Shown here: piece after piece, positions 34,386 through 45,495 of the stretch | Position numbering within the stretch: position 1 is the stretch's first letter | Layout: every line of letters starts with the position of its first letter | From: Cololabis saira | Lineage: Eukaryota; Chordata; Actinopteri; Beloniformes; Belonidae | NCBI RefSeq assembly: GCF_033807715.1 | Contig: NC_084601.1 | Location: 19,424,129 to 19,488,128 of the forward strand | Direction of reading: 5' to 3' | DNA: 64,000 nucleotides | The notes under the pieces: model-generated | The model's database searches: none | Told to the model about the DNA's origin: nothing | Seen by the model: only the letters and a program-made list of their open reading frames with translations | Program-made: the position numbers and the translations under genes

Positions 34386-34388
34386 TTT

Positions 34389-35494
34389 GGCCCTGTCCCA
34401 ATACTCCCCCTCCCCCTCGTTTTCTCCACTCCCCCTAAATTTTGCGCGTTCCTGTGAGGGTAGTGGTGTCCCAATTCCTCTATTCACCTAGGGGGAGTGG
34501 AGAAAACGAGGGTGAGTGGCTCTGAATTGTCCCTTCACAGCGAGGGATTTCAGAAGCACACTCGCTGATCTAGGGGCCATAAAATTTCCCAGAATGCTTT
34601 TCGTCGTCATTTGCGGACTGAATCAAAAAAAAAAACATGGTGGACATTTCTTATTTTTTTGTGAATAAAATCAATATTTTGAGTTAGTTTCTGCATAAAA
34701 ATGAGTTTTGATTACATTTCTAGCGAGAAATATATATTTTACTTTCATAATATTCACTCAGTGAATGTACATAATCCCTTTTTTGTCCATTGTTCGCGAA
34801 GATCACGCCGGAATAAAGGCTGTTAGCTTAAGGCGTAGGCTACGTAACCTACGCCGTAGGCTACGTAACCTACGCTGTAGGCTCTGCGTCGATTTAACGC
34901 GGACCCATCAGCTCCGGAGCCGGCAGGCAGAAATCTCCAAATTTTCGGAGCAAATTTCTTAACAGACGTAGCTACAACTGTTAGATTTCATCTATTAAAC
35001 CAACATCTTCCTAAATGATTTATTTCAGCCAGCGTAATTCTCCACAGAGCTGCAGGTTTCTCTCCCGGGACGACGGCGCAGGTTGACCCAGCGATCACGT
35101 CTGTCCCCCCGACCGTAAGCTGCTGCTGTGCCCCGGGGGCGGCGGCTATTCTCATCTCCGAAAACGTCGAGTCGAATTTCTTAACGGGCGTTATTTGGAT
35201 AAACTGGGGCCAGGTAGGGGATCTTAAAGGTTACTTTTACGCCTGAAAAAATATTAAAACTTAATAAAGTGCCATATTAACAGCGCTACAGCTGAAATTA
35301 AAACAGCTTTTTTGCTCTCAGCTTCCTGATCAGGGTAGGGATGAAAACGAGGGGGAGTGGGAGAATTGGGACAGGCACCTGGGCCAAGTGCCCCTAGATC
35401 TCAAGTGCCCTAAAATCTCCCCCTTCTTTTTTAGGGGGTAGGGAAGAAAAGAAGGGCGAGTGAAGAAAAGTAGGGAGAGTATTGAGATTGGGCC
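34389..35494. mobile_element. GCCCTGTCCCAATACTCCC element, copy 2
   Basis: Left end GGCCCTGTCCCAATACTCCC; right end AGTATTGAGATTGGGCC is an imperfect inverted match. Interior includes CGCCGTAGGCTACGTAACC tandem motifs near 34830-34880. No transposase frame seen. Confidence 0.6.
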
Positions 35495-35570
35495 TTATAA
35501 ATGTTACCCAGAGAAGCCTGGTAGGCCAGGGGGCGTCCGTTACAGGGGGGGGTGGGGGGTCGAGGGGTAC

Positions 35571-37115
35571 TGTCATGGTCTGGGGTTTTGTGTTGTATTT
35601 GGCTTTCGTTTGTGCTCTGTTCTCCCCTTCTGTTTGTGTTTGGTTTTGCAGGGTGTGTGGCAGGAGGCTTGGCTGGCCTATTTCCTTCTCGGGATTCATC
35701 GACGCACACCTGTTTCTCTTTTTTTTTTTTTTTTTTTTACCTTGTCTGCACACATATTAATGATTGATACCATGACGGTAGAAACCAAAATTGTATATAT
35801 ATGTGCATTATTACTATATTTAATATATATACATATATATACGCACACATATGCGTACACATACATAAATATACACATACAAACCCAGTGTTTTTTTTTT
35901 TTTTTTGGGGGGCGACATCCACTGCCAATCCAGGAAGCAGGAACACACGGAGACACACGTCAAGCACTGGAAATCTGCAACAAAAAACCACAAACAAAGC
36001 ACGAAACCGGCACGGAGCCAACCAAAACAATAACAGCAATCGACCTAAATCTTGAGATCTGCGGGACAGTGCCCCCCACGACCCGGACCCCCCGCCCTTC
36101 GCCTATGTGCGTATGAATCGTGTAGGGGGGGAAAGAGGGGGAGCGGAAGCAGGACCAGCAAAGCCGGCCCTGATAAGACACCCGCGTCCCCCCACCGGCC
36201 ATCCAGTAGACGGGGGCCGGCCCTCCGAGCCGGGCCAGGGCCCCACCGTACCTCTACGGGCGCCCCCGGCGCCGCCGGAGCCCACAGACGGAGGGGGAAA
36301 CGGTCCAACATCCTCCCATTCATACTGACAACATAAGACATAGATACCTGGGAATGGTGCCACCCCGCCGTCGCGCCCGCCCGTGCACCCCCCGGTCAGG
36401 GGAGGCCCGATCCCCGGACCTGGCCCCACCCCCCCCCCGAGGCCACCCCGGCGGACACCCCAAGGGTCACGGAGTCCCCACATCCGCAGGGGCACTTGGC
36501 CCCCGCCCAGCGACGGAGGACCAAGGCAGCAATGCCCCCCCCAGCGCAGACAGCCACCCCCCACCCAGGCAGGGCCGGGCCCTCCGAGTGGGGCCCCCAC
36601 GTCCACGGCCCAGCCCCCCCCGGGAGGCCCGGAGACGCCCAAGCCACAGCCCCCCGCCCGAGCCCTCCCCAGCCACCCCCCCCACCGCCATGAGGCAACC
36701 CCCCCCATAGGCCCCCAAGGCCCCCACCGGTTTCTCATCTAAAATCAAACCAATCAAATCAAACTTTATTTATAAAGCACCTTTCATACAAAAAATGCAA
36801 CACAAAGTGCAACACAAAGTGCTGCATCTCATCAAGCTCCCCATAAAAGACCGGTTCAACCTCCACTAATCTGCCAGATAGTTCCATCCCATTGTGTGCT
36901 GTGCCTCATTCCTGAGTGCCTTGGTTATTTCCTCGTTCCTGTGGCCAGCCTGCCTTCTGCCACCGCCCTCTGGGTTTTGTTTTTGTTTATCCACGAGTGG
37001 TTGGTGTGTTTTGAGCTTTTGTTTTTGTGATAATTAAACACCGTAAGACTATTCCTGTGTGCACTCTCCTCTCTCTAGCTACAGTGGTCCATACTAAACC
37101 CTTCTGAACGTAACA
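35571..37115 (+). repeat. LTR family TGTCATGGTC...GTAACA, copy 2, interrupted
   Basis: Same LTR as at 29406, preceded by a G-rich tract resembling a polypurine tract (35544-35568) and ending CTGAACGTAACA. It carries the same 90-bp LINE tail. It lacks the long-inverted-repeat insertion (empty site at 36991-36997) but has a GC-rich insertion at 35719-36729. Confidence 0.7.
35719..36729 (-). mobile_element. GC-rich retroposed insertion with two poly(A) tracts
   Basis: Flanked by a 7-bp duplication GTTTCTC (35712-35718, 36730-36736); the unoccupied sequence is seen in the sister LTR near 29550. On the minus strand it reads a very G-rich, C-poor region (36728-36060), a moderate region, a 15-17-base A run (35907-35891), about 150 bp of AT-rich sequence, and a final A run (35737-35719). 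Long open frames in the G-rich part are low-complexity P, G, R and A protein and are not believed. Confidence 0.75.
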
Positions 37116-37796
37116 GTGGTATTTATAAAATATCCCAAATGTATGCTTTATCACACTGTTTAAATACATTAAAAAATAAGTGAATTGAGCTAGACAGATA
37201 CAAATATAGTTGTATAAGGAAAGAGAGACTGAGACAAAATAAACATATCCTGTTTTATTTTTAAGACATTGAACACTGAATCAATTTACAGCAATTTACG
37301 TCAGTGATGTAAATTCACTGCATGTCTAATCACTTCAATGAGCAACATATTTTCATGAAGATGGACTTAAATAAAGTAAAGGAAGTGTGCTTTTATAACT
37401 CGTTGATTTGGTTATCCATTAAAACACCCAAATAAATGTCCTCAAAGACATGCAGCAAAAAACATGGTTTCCTTTGAAGTGTCAGTCATTTGGAATACGA
37501 ATACGATAAATATCTGCTTAAATTCTGCACAAAGGTATGAAACAAATAAAACAAAGTAAAACGTGCCCCCCACCATTACCTTTGTAAAGTGGGACACTAC
37601 TGGACGAGGATTAACATTTAGGTGACACTTGGGTGACATAATTCTTGAAGCACCAGATCAATCTATCTAAAAATATTTGAGAACTTTTGGCAACTATGTT
37701 TTGTATGTCCTTCTGTACTTTAGCTTAGGTAGACCAGACCACTGGCTGTTCAGTTACCACAGTATTAAGAAGAACAATTGTGAGTTTGACATCGCT
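37116..37796 (-). repeat. Inverted duplicate of the gene 2 3' flank, copy 2
   Basis: Very similar to 32911-33595, following the same LTR end. It stops at TTAA (37797-37800) where a Kolobok-like element starts; the uninterrupted site is GCTTTAACCAGCG at about 33592. Confidence 0.75.
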
Positions 37797-37800
37797 TTAA

Positions 37801-38060
37801 AGGGGAGATATTATGGCATTTAATTATATTTTAAACAGGCCTTGAATGTCTTAAAAACAATCTAAAGCTTGTTTTTTCTACATAAATCAGAAATTCAGCC
37901 TGTGGGCCGTGTCTATAGTTTTACCGCTTCTAACCCCTTTTTCTGTGCTTCATTCTAAGGGAAGGGGGGGGTATGATAATGAGGCTCTGTGCTGATTGGC
38001 TGCTTGAATGACGTGTAGGAGGGGAGGAGAATAAGCCTCGCTCCGGGGAGAAGAGCAGCC
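37801..38060 (+). mobile_element. Kolobok-like MITE fragment
   Basis: Starts AGGGGAGATATTATGGCAT after TTAA and matches the first 200 bp of 55975-56461 (ACAGGCCTTGAATGTCTTAA, ATGATAATGAGGCTCTGTGC). The right end is not found. Confidence 0.65.
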
Positions 38061-38738
38061 GGCTACATGTCCCATGCCAGGGAGCTTCTGCGACAAAATA
38101 AAATCCATTGCTTTATTTTTTTTGTATTGACTGTCCTAACTGGCCGCGAGTTTAACGGTTTCAGCGGGGACAGAGAGCGTCTGATGTCACACGTGCTAGT
38201 CGAACGCTCGCATTCAGTTACACGGTGTAAACGGATCTTAGACCCCGTCCACACGTAGCCGGGTATTTTTAAAACCGAATATTTCCCCCCTCCGTTTATA
38301 AAATAATTTGTATCCACATTACATCGTTTTAAAAAAAAAAAACCTTCCACACATAACCGAAGATCTGCGTTTTCGACCACATTCATAAGCATTCCAAACC
38401 TGTAGATCATCTGCGGCTCCCGGGGAAGCTGCGCCTCCGCGGCGCAGCTTCCCCGGCAGGCGTGTCTGCTTCTCAGTTAACCCCGCCACGGAGCTGCCGC
38501 GTTATCGACACAGCCGTAGGGCTGCGTCGGTGTAACGCAGCAAACGGTGGTCAAGAGCAGAGACCATTTATTTAATAAATAGCTTGGAGAACAGATGGTG
38601 GATCATCTGTAGTTCTGTAGTAAGTAAGTAAGGTAAGTGTCGATGCAAAATCTAATTTCTACTCTCCCTCGCTGTTCAAACAGCCACCGCTTCTAAACAA
38701 TGGCAGAGCTCGAGCCGGCGGAGAGAGCTGGTTGAGCA
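38061..38738. other. Unassigned, with a GC-rich hairpin
   Basis: Contains a CCGTCCACACGTAGCCGGGT motif that resembles a hAT-type end, and the hairpin at 38420. No gene recognised. Confidence 0.35.
38420..38456. repeat. Perfect 16-bp GC-rich inverted repeat
   Basis: CCGGGGAAGCTGCGCC and its complement separated by TCCGC. Confidence 0.85.
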
Positions 38739-39223
38739 ATATTCTACACCTTGGCTGATGTGGACATACAGAGCATAGGAGGCTATTTCAGCTGCTATAT
38801 GGTTGGCTGTCTGTACAGTCATGCAAGTTCAATGCTATTAAAGAACAAGTTTTTTCATATAAAATAAACACATTTTTATGCAGTTTAGAAGTTTTGGGGC
38901 TTTTTTTTGGCTCCTGCGCTGCTGAAATCGGGGCGTCCTTTATTTCTATTTCTGAAAGTTGGCAACCCTAGGTGCAAAATATGCCATGAGCATCCCAATC
39001 TGGCCGATAAAAACTGTAACTTTTATACTGACTCTACAGACTAACACGCACCATAATTTGTTAATTCATCTTTATAAGTGAATAAATATCGTTTTGCCTA
39101 TAACTTATTCCTGCATCCCTCTTTATCGATCCGGCGAGACGGGTCACCGCGTTTTTGGAGCCCCAAGTCACATATCCAGGGGCTCCTCTGAGCACCAGAC
39201 CAAAATAATTATGTGCAGCCCTG
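38739..39223 (-). mobile_element. hAT fragment, inverted copy of 27730-28216
   Basis: Reverse complement of the left 485 bp of the hAT element, ending ATGTGCAGCCCTG directly against an LTR fragment. Its other terminus is not recognised, so it may be truncated or a differently deleted family member. Confidence 0.7.
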
Positions 39224-39445
39224 CACATATCACATCTGACTGTAAATTACTTTTGTCTCTCACCTGATTTGTTTATTCCTGCCTTTTGTTCGTTAAACTT
39301 CTTGTATAAAAACCTTGTTACAAAATCACTCGAGGTCAGCATTTCAACCAGACCCCTGGTCTGTGTCGACGTGCTCACCGCCGGCTGAATAAAACTCATA
39401 TACCACAAAGCGGACTTCTGAAATGGTTTGGTAAATTCCTCAACA
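39224..39445 (+). repeat. ERV-like LTR, 5'-truncated
   Basis: Matches the second LTR from CACATATCACATC to TTCCTCAACA, with a GTATAAAAACC TATA-like box and AATAAA at about 39388. It is truncated where the hAT fragment ends. Confidence 0.7.
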
Positions 39446-40362
39446 ATTTGGTGCCCGTGACCCGGATTGACAATAGACCTTCGATGGGAACTCCTTTTCC
39501 AGAACAACGGCACAATCAGCGACTCTATCTAAAATTTTAGAGGTAAGGGATCCACTTACAAAATCCCAAATTATTGTTGCTGAGTTGTTGTCGAAAGTCT
39601 GTGGACTGGAGTACCAGAGAAAAGGTTGGCGTCATCCTGAAACTTTAGGTAAGTCCGCTGTGTGGTCGTGAGCAAGGGGTTATTGGGAAAAGTTATTGTA
39701 GAGATGTTTAGGAATGCTGACAATTTCATAACACTTGAATTTGATTGTGTTGTGAGAATGCTTTGCTTATCCTGCCTTAGAATTTGACTCGCTCTTCTAA
39801 AAAGGTTTAATATCTCGGGTAACATTAAAGAGAGAAATGGCCAGAACGCCATGGTTGGTCTGAGTACCAAAAGAATAGTCCAGTGGGACTTATAAGCATA
39901 TGCAGGACGTGAGGTCCATCTGAAGTGTTGGAACACTGAGATATTGGTGAGAAATAGACATATACTGTATGTAGAGGAACTGTTTTTATTTTATAAATGG
40001 GGATGACTCGCCCTCCCAAATACTTGGAGGTATATTTCATTTCAGTAAGAATCGACTCGCTCTCCTTACATAACAGGAATGATTTGTATGCTCAAGTAGA
40101 CTGATGGTTGGAAGAACTAAAAAAAAAAAAAAAAAAAAATTGTGAATTGATGAAGCATTCCAACAGCACGTGGCCCCTGCAGGGACAACAGCGCCTTGCC
40201 CCAGTCCTACCTCATGCAGGGCTTTGAACTAGGACCCAACACCTTTGTGTTAGCTTCAAACTTCCTACCCAGCTCCCTACCCACCCCCCTGCAGACGACA
40301 CCTGGAAGTTGGTTCAAACAGACTTGAATCACGAGAACACCCTATGGGGTAATTTAGAAGTC
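39446..40362 (+). mobile_element. Deleted ERV/LTR-element interior with primer-binding-like site
   Basis: Immediately after the LTR comes TTGGTGCCCGTGACCCGGAT, resembling a tRNA-primed binding site (close to tRNA-His type). The remaining 900 bp has no recognisable gag, pol or env, so the element is internally deleted or non-autonomous. A 20-base A run lies at about 40120. Confidence 0.5.
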
Positions 40363-40869
40363 TGTGACAGTCATGCCAAATGTCTGATAATGACATTTGG
40401 CCACATATCACATCCAACTGTAAATTACTTTTGTCTCTCACCTGATTTGTTTATTCCTGCCTTTTGTTCGTTAAACTTCTTGTATAAAAACCTTGTTACA
40501 AAATCACTCGAGGTCAGCATTTCAACCAGACCCCTGGTCTGTGTCGACGTGCTCACCGCTGGCTGAATAAAACTCATATACCACAAAGCGGATGTGGCAG
40601 AGTGGAGGAGCTGCAGCCACTCAGGCTGACGGGACACAGGTGTGGCCCGTCAACCTCTCCACCCTGCCAGCCTTATAAGAGGAGAAGCTGCTGCTGAGAC
40701 TGGTGGTCAGACTGAAGCTGAAGGAGCTGGAAGCACATGTCTTGGGTGATTTTGATATAATAAAAGGGTCTGCACTAAACTCCGTGTCTCCCCATCCTGT
40801 CGGTCGGGCCCCCGTGGCACTCACACTGCTACAGCGGACTTCTGAAATGGTTTGGTAAATTCCTCAACA
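40363..40869 (+). repeat. ERV-like LTR, second copy, holding a solo LTR
   Basis: Starts TGTGACAGTCATGCC and ends TTCCTCAACA. Nearly identical to 39224-39445 where they overlap. Split by a 241-bp solo LTR. Confidence 0.7.
40593..40833 (+). mobile_element. Solo LTR nested in the ERV-like LTR
   Basis: TGTGGCAGAG...CTGCTACA, 241 bp, with a TTATAAGA box and AATAAAAG signal, flanked by the exact 5-bp duplication GCGGA (40588-40592, 40834-40838). The intact target is present in the first LTR near 39410. Confidence 0.85.
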
Positions 40870-41600
40870 GTTATCATAAAATCTTTTTTTTTTTAGAAGC
40901 TGTATAATAATTGAAATTTTCGATTGTGGTCACCCTTGATAACTTGAGCAAGTAACGTTAACGTTAGTTAGTGGTGATACACAACTTTTGTATGTGCTGC
41001 ATGATTAAGTTGTTTTTCAAAAAGAAATACAATTTCAACATGTCCAAGCATCCCGAATCATACCCACTTTAATGACGTTTATAATAAACGAAATCGTTTG
41101 TAAATCCGTCAAGATTTCAGCAAGTAATGAGTATTTTTGTCTGTACAGACCACTCACCCTCCAACAGCAACGATAGCGCACCAAAGAGTGTCCCGACCCA
41201 AGATGGCCGCCGGTGAACGACGTTGGAGACTCCGCCTTGAGTCATCTAGCCTTTATATATATATATATCTATGGTTGGCCCCCCTTCACTACCTTTTGAG
41301 AAAAGAGGTGCGCTGGACTGTTATGTCTGGTAGTTCACAGACATACACTAAAAACTGTCACTTTAAGAACTGTTTCTGTTTACAACACTCCCTGTTCCGG
41401 TTTACGGCAGTTAGTGGTTTTTTCATGCGTTCATGTTTTGGTTCTGTGTAACGCTATCTTTCACAACATAAGAGACATGGCAAAAGAAATAAGAAGAAGC
41501 TTTCCAAAATTCAAAGACTAATTGTTTTATTATTTTATGTTGATCATAGTGTATTTTACAGCACGTATATATTCACATTTCAGACAGGTATACGTTTTTA
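40870..41600. other. Unassigned intergenic sequence
   Basis: No gene or clear repeat recognised. Confidence 0.35.
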
Positions 41601-41617
41601 ACTTAAGGGGGAGGAGA

Positions 41618-41844
41618 TGTGGTATTGCAGCAGATCCTTTGTTTGCATTTGTTCCTGCAGTTATATTCCTTGTTCTTACATTTAGTTATTTGGAGTTAAC
41701 AACAGTAACACGTATGTTGCAGTACCTAATAGTCCCACCAGCAGGGGGCGTACTGAGGATGTTACAGATAAACGATGTTAGGAGAAGAAGAAGTCTGTAA
41801 ACGGATATAAGACGTGTATGTTGCAAGCTGGTTCAGTAACCACA
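41618..41844 (+). repeat. Probable solo LTR with polypurine tract
   Basis: Preceded by AAGGGGGAGGAGA, starts TGTGGTATTGC and ends GTAACCACA; TGTGGT and ACCACA are inverted. 227 bp. No partner LTR or TSD was seen. Confidence 0.45.
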
Positions 41845-41914
41845 AACCGAGTTTCATGTGTAGACAGTGACTTATTTTGGGAAGATTTTTTTATTTATTT
41901 TTTATTTACTCTTA

Positions 41915-42393
41915 AGGCTGAAATATGCTTCTGCGTCACACCAACGCAGAGCACACGCCGCAGCCGTGACGCCGTGCTGAACCCTTCTGACTTCTCCGTC
42001 TCTCCGTTTGGTCGCGGTGCAGTACCCCCCGCGGCCACTAGTTAGCGATCTTTTTCTGAATGGTTTATCCGACTTTTTCCGGTCACAGTAAATCAAAGAG
42101 ATAAGGACAACTATTGTGCAAAAAACAAAAACAAAATAAATCACATATAAACGAAGAAAAGAGCCCTGGAAGTTCACTACTGATTCAAACCGGAAACCGG
42201 AAATGCTTCGCTTTCAAACGAACCAATCACAGCCCTCTCGGTCTGCGTGTGGTCTGCGTCTCCTCGACGCGTAGTTACAATTTTCGGGAGGTGCACGTCA
42301 GAGAGGGCGCAGGTGACGGCGTGTCCTCTGTGTCGATCCAAACCACACGCCGTAGGCACGGCGCCATTTTGACGCAGAAGCATAATTCAGCCT
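41915..42393. mobile_element. Harbinger-like MITE
   Basis: Ends AGGCTGAAATATGCTTCTGC / GCAGAAGCATAATTCAGCCT are inverted repeats flanked by TTA (41912-41914, 42394-42396). Interior matches the MITE at 11972 (TTTTTCCGGTCACAGTAAATC, AGAGATAAGGACAACTATTG). Confidence 0.8.
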
Positions 42394-42396
42394 TTA

Positions 42397-43197
42397 GTCC
42401 CTAGAGTATCCAAATGTAGATTTGGAGGCCGGATCTTCTGCTCCCAGGAACCATTACTATGGAACCAACTTCCAATCTGGGTTAAGGAGGCTGACACCAC
42501 CTCCACCTTTAAAACCAAACTTGAAACGTTTCTGTTTAGTAAACCTCTAGTTAAGGTTAAGTAAACCTCTAGTTAGTGTTTAGTAAACCTCTAGTTAGTG
42601 TTAGTAAACCTCGAGTTAGTGTTAGTAACCATCATTGTTGTCCATCATTTTTGTAGTTTTTTATGCTGGTCCCCTTTTTCTCTTCTGTGTATGTTTGCAG
42701 GCCAGAGCCTCAGGAGCTGCGTGCTGACCTGCAGTCCCCCCCTCTGATCATCCCACTGCTGCTTCCACCTGTCTGTGTAGATGTCTGCTATATGCTTGCT
42801 GACATCCTGGCCTTCCCCGCCCCTCTGACCACCTCAGGGTCTGCTGTCTCTCTCTGTTTATATAGTCATCCCTGTAGGGCACCAGTTAGCGATTGTGTCT
42901 GTGTCTCTTCTCTCTCTGTTCTTCATTCTCTCTGTGTGTTTTGACTTTTCCTGCTCTGCCCTGCTGGCCTCCCGCAGGAGGGTCCTCCCTTATGATCCAG
43001 GTCCTGCTCAAGGTTTCTTCCTTCCTAAACTGTTTGGCTTAAGGTTTTTCTCCCACTAGAGACGTTACTACCTACCATTGTTTATGTTTATGTAATAATT
43101 GCTCGAGGTTCATGTTCTGGGTTTCTGGAAAGCGCCTAGAGACAACTTCTGTTGTAATAGACGCTACACAAATAAAATTGAACTGAATTGAATTGAA
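42397..43197 (+). mobile_element. L2/Maui-type LINE 3' end
   Basis: Coding remnant around 42440-42540 (AACCAACTTCCAATCTGGG, ACCTTTAAAACCAAACTTGA; KEADTTSTFKTKLETFLFS), then a 3' untranslated region with GGGTCCTCCCTTATGATCC, TGCTCAAGGTTTCTTCCTTC and a final AGCGCCTAGAGACAAC... ATAAAATTGAACTGAATTG tail. A 22-bp tandem repeat (GTAAACCTCTAGTTAGTG) lies at 42538-42630. Confidence 0.65.
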
Positions 43198-43547
43198 CAT
43201 AAACTTTTGATGGAGAATAATAGATTGTCTCTCTTTTTCTCTTTACTTTTCAACCTGCGTATCAGGTCAGCCAGAATCATTTAATGGCCAAAACATGTGG
43301 TTAAGGTTGTTTGTTGTATGGTTTGAAATGTAAAATAAAGACTTACGGTTCAATATTTTTGCTTTTATTTAAGCATATTTGTAATGCATTTGTAAATGGC
43401 CCATACCAGCCAGTGATATCATAAAGGTGACCAGAATAATTTTTTAATAGCAGATCAACTTTTCTATTGATTTTTGATCCACTGTTGAGGACTGCATGTG
43501 GAACAGTTTGTATTTTAAAGGGACGTGTAAAACAATGGATTGTATGC

Positions 43548-45495
43548 GAACCAGACTCCTGCTCCGATCATATAGAGACCGGACAGCCCTTAATACAGGG
43601 CCCCGGACTCCATACTCACTGAGCACCCCCCACAGAATGGCACGAGGGACACGGTCAAATGCCTTCTCCAGATCCACAAAACACATGTAGACTGGTAGGG
43701 CAAATTCCCATGAACCCTCGAGCACCCTGCGGAGGGTATGGAGCTGGTCCAGTGTTCCGCGACCGGGACGAAAACCGCATTGTTCCTCCTGAATCCGAGG
43801 TTCAACTATCGGCCGTATTCTCCTCTCCAGTACCTTGGCGTAGACTTTCCCTGGGAGGCTGAGAAGTGTGATCCCCCTATAGTTGGAACACACTCTCCGG
43901 TCCCCCTTTTTAAAGAGAGGGACCACCACCCCGGTTTGCCACTCCAACGGTACTGTCCCCTTCCTCCATGCAATGTCGCAGAGGCGTGTCAACCAAGACA
44001 GCCCTACGACATCCAGAGACTTGAGGTACTCAGGGCGAATCTCATCCACCCCCGGTGCCCTGCCATTGAGGACCTTACGAACTACCTCAGTGACCTCGGC
44101 TTGGGTGATGGATGAGCACGCCCCAGAGTCCTCAGCCTCTGCTTCCTCAGTGGAAGGCATGTCAGTCGGGTAGAGGAGATCCTCGAAGTATTCCTTCCAC
44201 CGCCCGACGATGTCCCCAGTCGAGGTCAACAGCTCCCCACCTGCACCATAAACGGTACCGGCAGAGTCCTGCTTCCCCCTTCTGAGGCGCCGAACGGTCC
44301 GCCAGAATTTCCTCGAGGCCGACCGAAAGTCTTCCTCCATGGCCTCCCCGAACTCCTCCCAGACCCGAGTTTTTGCCTCCAGGACCGCCCGAGCCGCGGC
44401 TCGCTTGGCCTGCCGGTACCTATCTACTGCGTCAGGAGTCCCACAGGCCAACATAGCCCTGTAGGACTCCTTCTTCAGTCTGACGGCATCCTGTACTACC
44501 GGTGTCCACCTAGGATTGCCGCCACGACAGGCACCGGAGACCTTGCGACCACAACTTCGAGCCGCCGCGTCGACGATGGAGGCAGAGAATATGGTCCACT
44601 CGGACTCGATGTCCCCCGCCTCCCCCGGGATCTGAGAGAAGTTCTCTCGGAGGTGGGAGTTGAAAATGTCCCTGACAGAGGGCTCAGCCAGACGTTCCCA
44701 ACAGACCCTCACAATCCGTTTGGGTCTGCCTGGTCTGTCCATTTTCCTCCTCCGCCAGCGCATCCAACTCACCACCAGGTGGTGATCAGTTGACAGCTCA
44801 GCCCCTCTCGTCACCCGAGTGTCCAAAACATGCGGCCGAAGGTCAGATGAAACGACAACAAAGTCAATCATTGACCTCCGACCTAGGGTGTCCTGGTGCC
44901 ACGTGCACTGATGGACACCCTTATGTTTGAACATGGTGTTCCTTATGGACAAACTGTGACTAGCACAGAAGTCCAACAACAAAACACTGCTCGGGTTCAG
45001 ATCGGGGAGGCCGTTCCTCCTAATCCCACGTGAGCATTGAAGTCCCCAAGTAGAACAATGGAATACCCAGTTGGAGCACTATCCAGTACTCCTCCCAGGG
45101 ACTCCAAAAAGGCCGGGTACTCCACACTGCTGTTCGGCCCGTAGGCACAAACAACAGTGAGAGACCGTTTCCCGACCCGAAGGCGCAGGGAAGCGACCCT
45201 CTCGTTCACCGGGATGAACTCCAACACATGGCGGCTGAGTTGAGGGGCTATAAACAAGCCCACACCAGCCCGCCGCCTCTCACCCTGGGCAACTCCAGAG
45301 TAGTGGAGGGTCCAGCCCCTTTCAAGGAGCTGGCTTCCAGAGCCCAAGCTATGTGTGGAGGTGAGCCCGACTATCTCTAGCCGGTATCTCTCAACCTCAC
45401 GCACAAGCTCCGGCTCCTTCCCCCCCAGCGAGGTGACATTCCATGTCCCCACTGCGAGGGTTTTGGTCCAGGGATTGGGTCGTCGAGGCACCCCG
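43548..45495 (-). pseudogene. Rex3 (RTE-clade) LINE: endonuclease and partial reverse transcriptase
   Basis: The minus strand carries an endonuclease (45491-44997: [40 protein letters not shown]), a frame break with a small deletion near 44990, then 44982-43548 with TRVTRGAELSTDHHLVVSW, RKVSGACRGGNPRW, NGRAPGVDEIRPEYLK, VPLFKKGDRRVCSNYRGITLL and CFVDLEKAFDRVPRAILWG. It ends abruptly after RSRSLVRI, before the RT catalytic YADD region. The order and residues match Rex3. A LINE intact at its 5' region but lacking its 3' half is unusual and implies a later deletion or rearrangement. Confidence 0.9.

Noticed and set aside
36103..36742. Long open frames on both strands in the GC-rich block
   Set aside because: All frames are open because stop codons are rare at this composition; products are P/G/R/A-rich and unlike real proteins.
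39571..39936. 121-codon minus-strand open frame in the ERV-like interior
   Set aside because: It is antisense to the LTR orientation and has no gag, pol or env motif.
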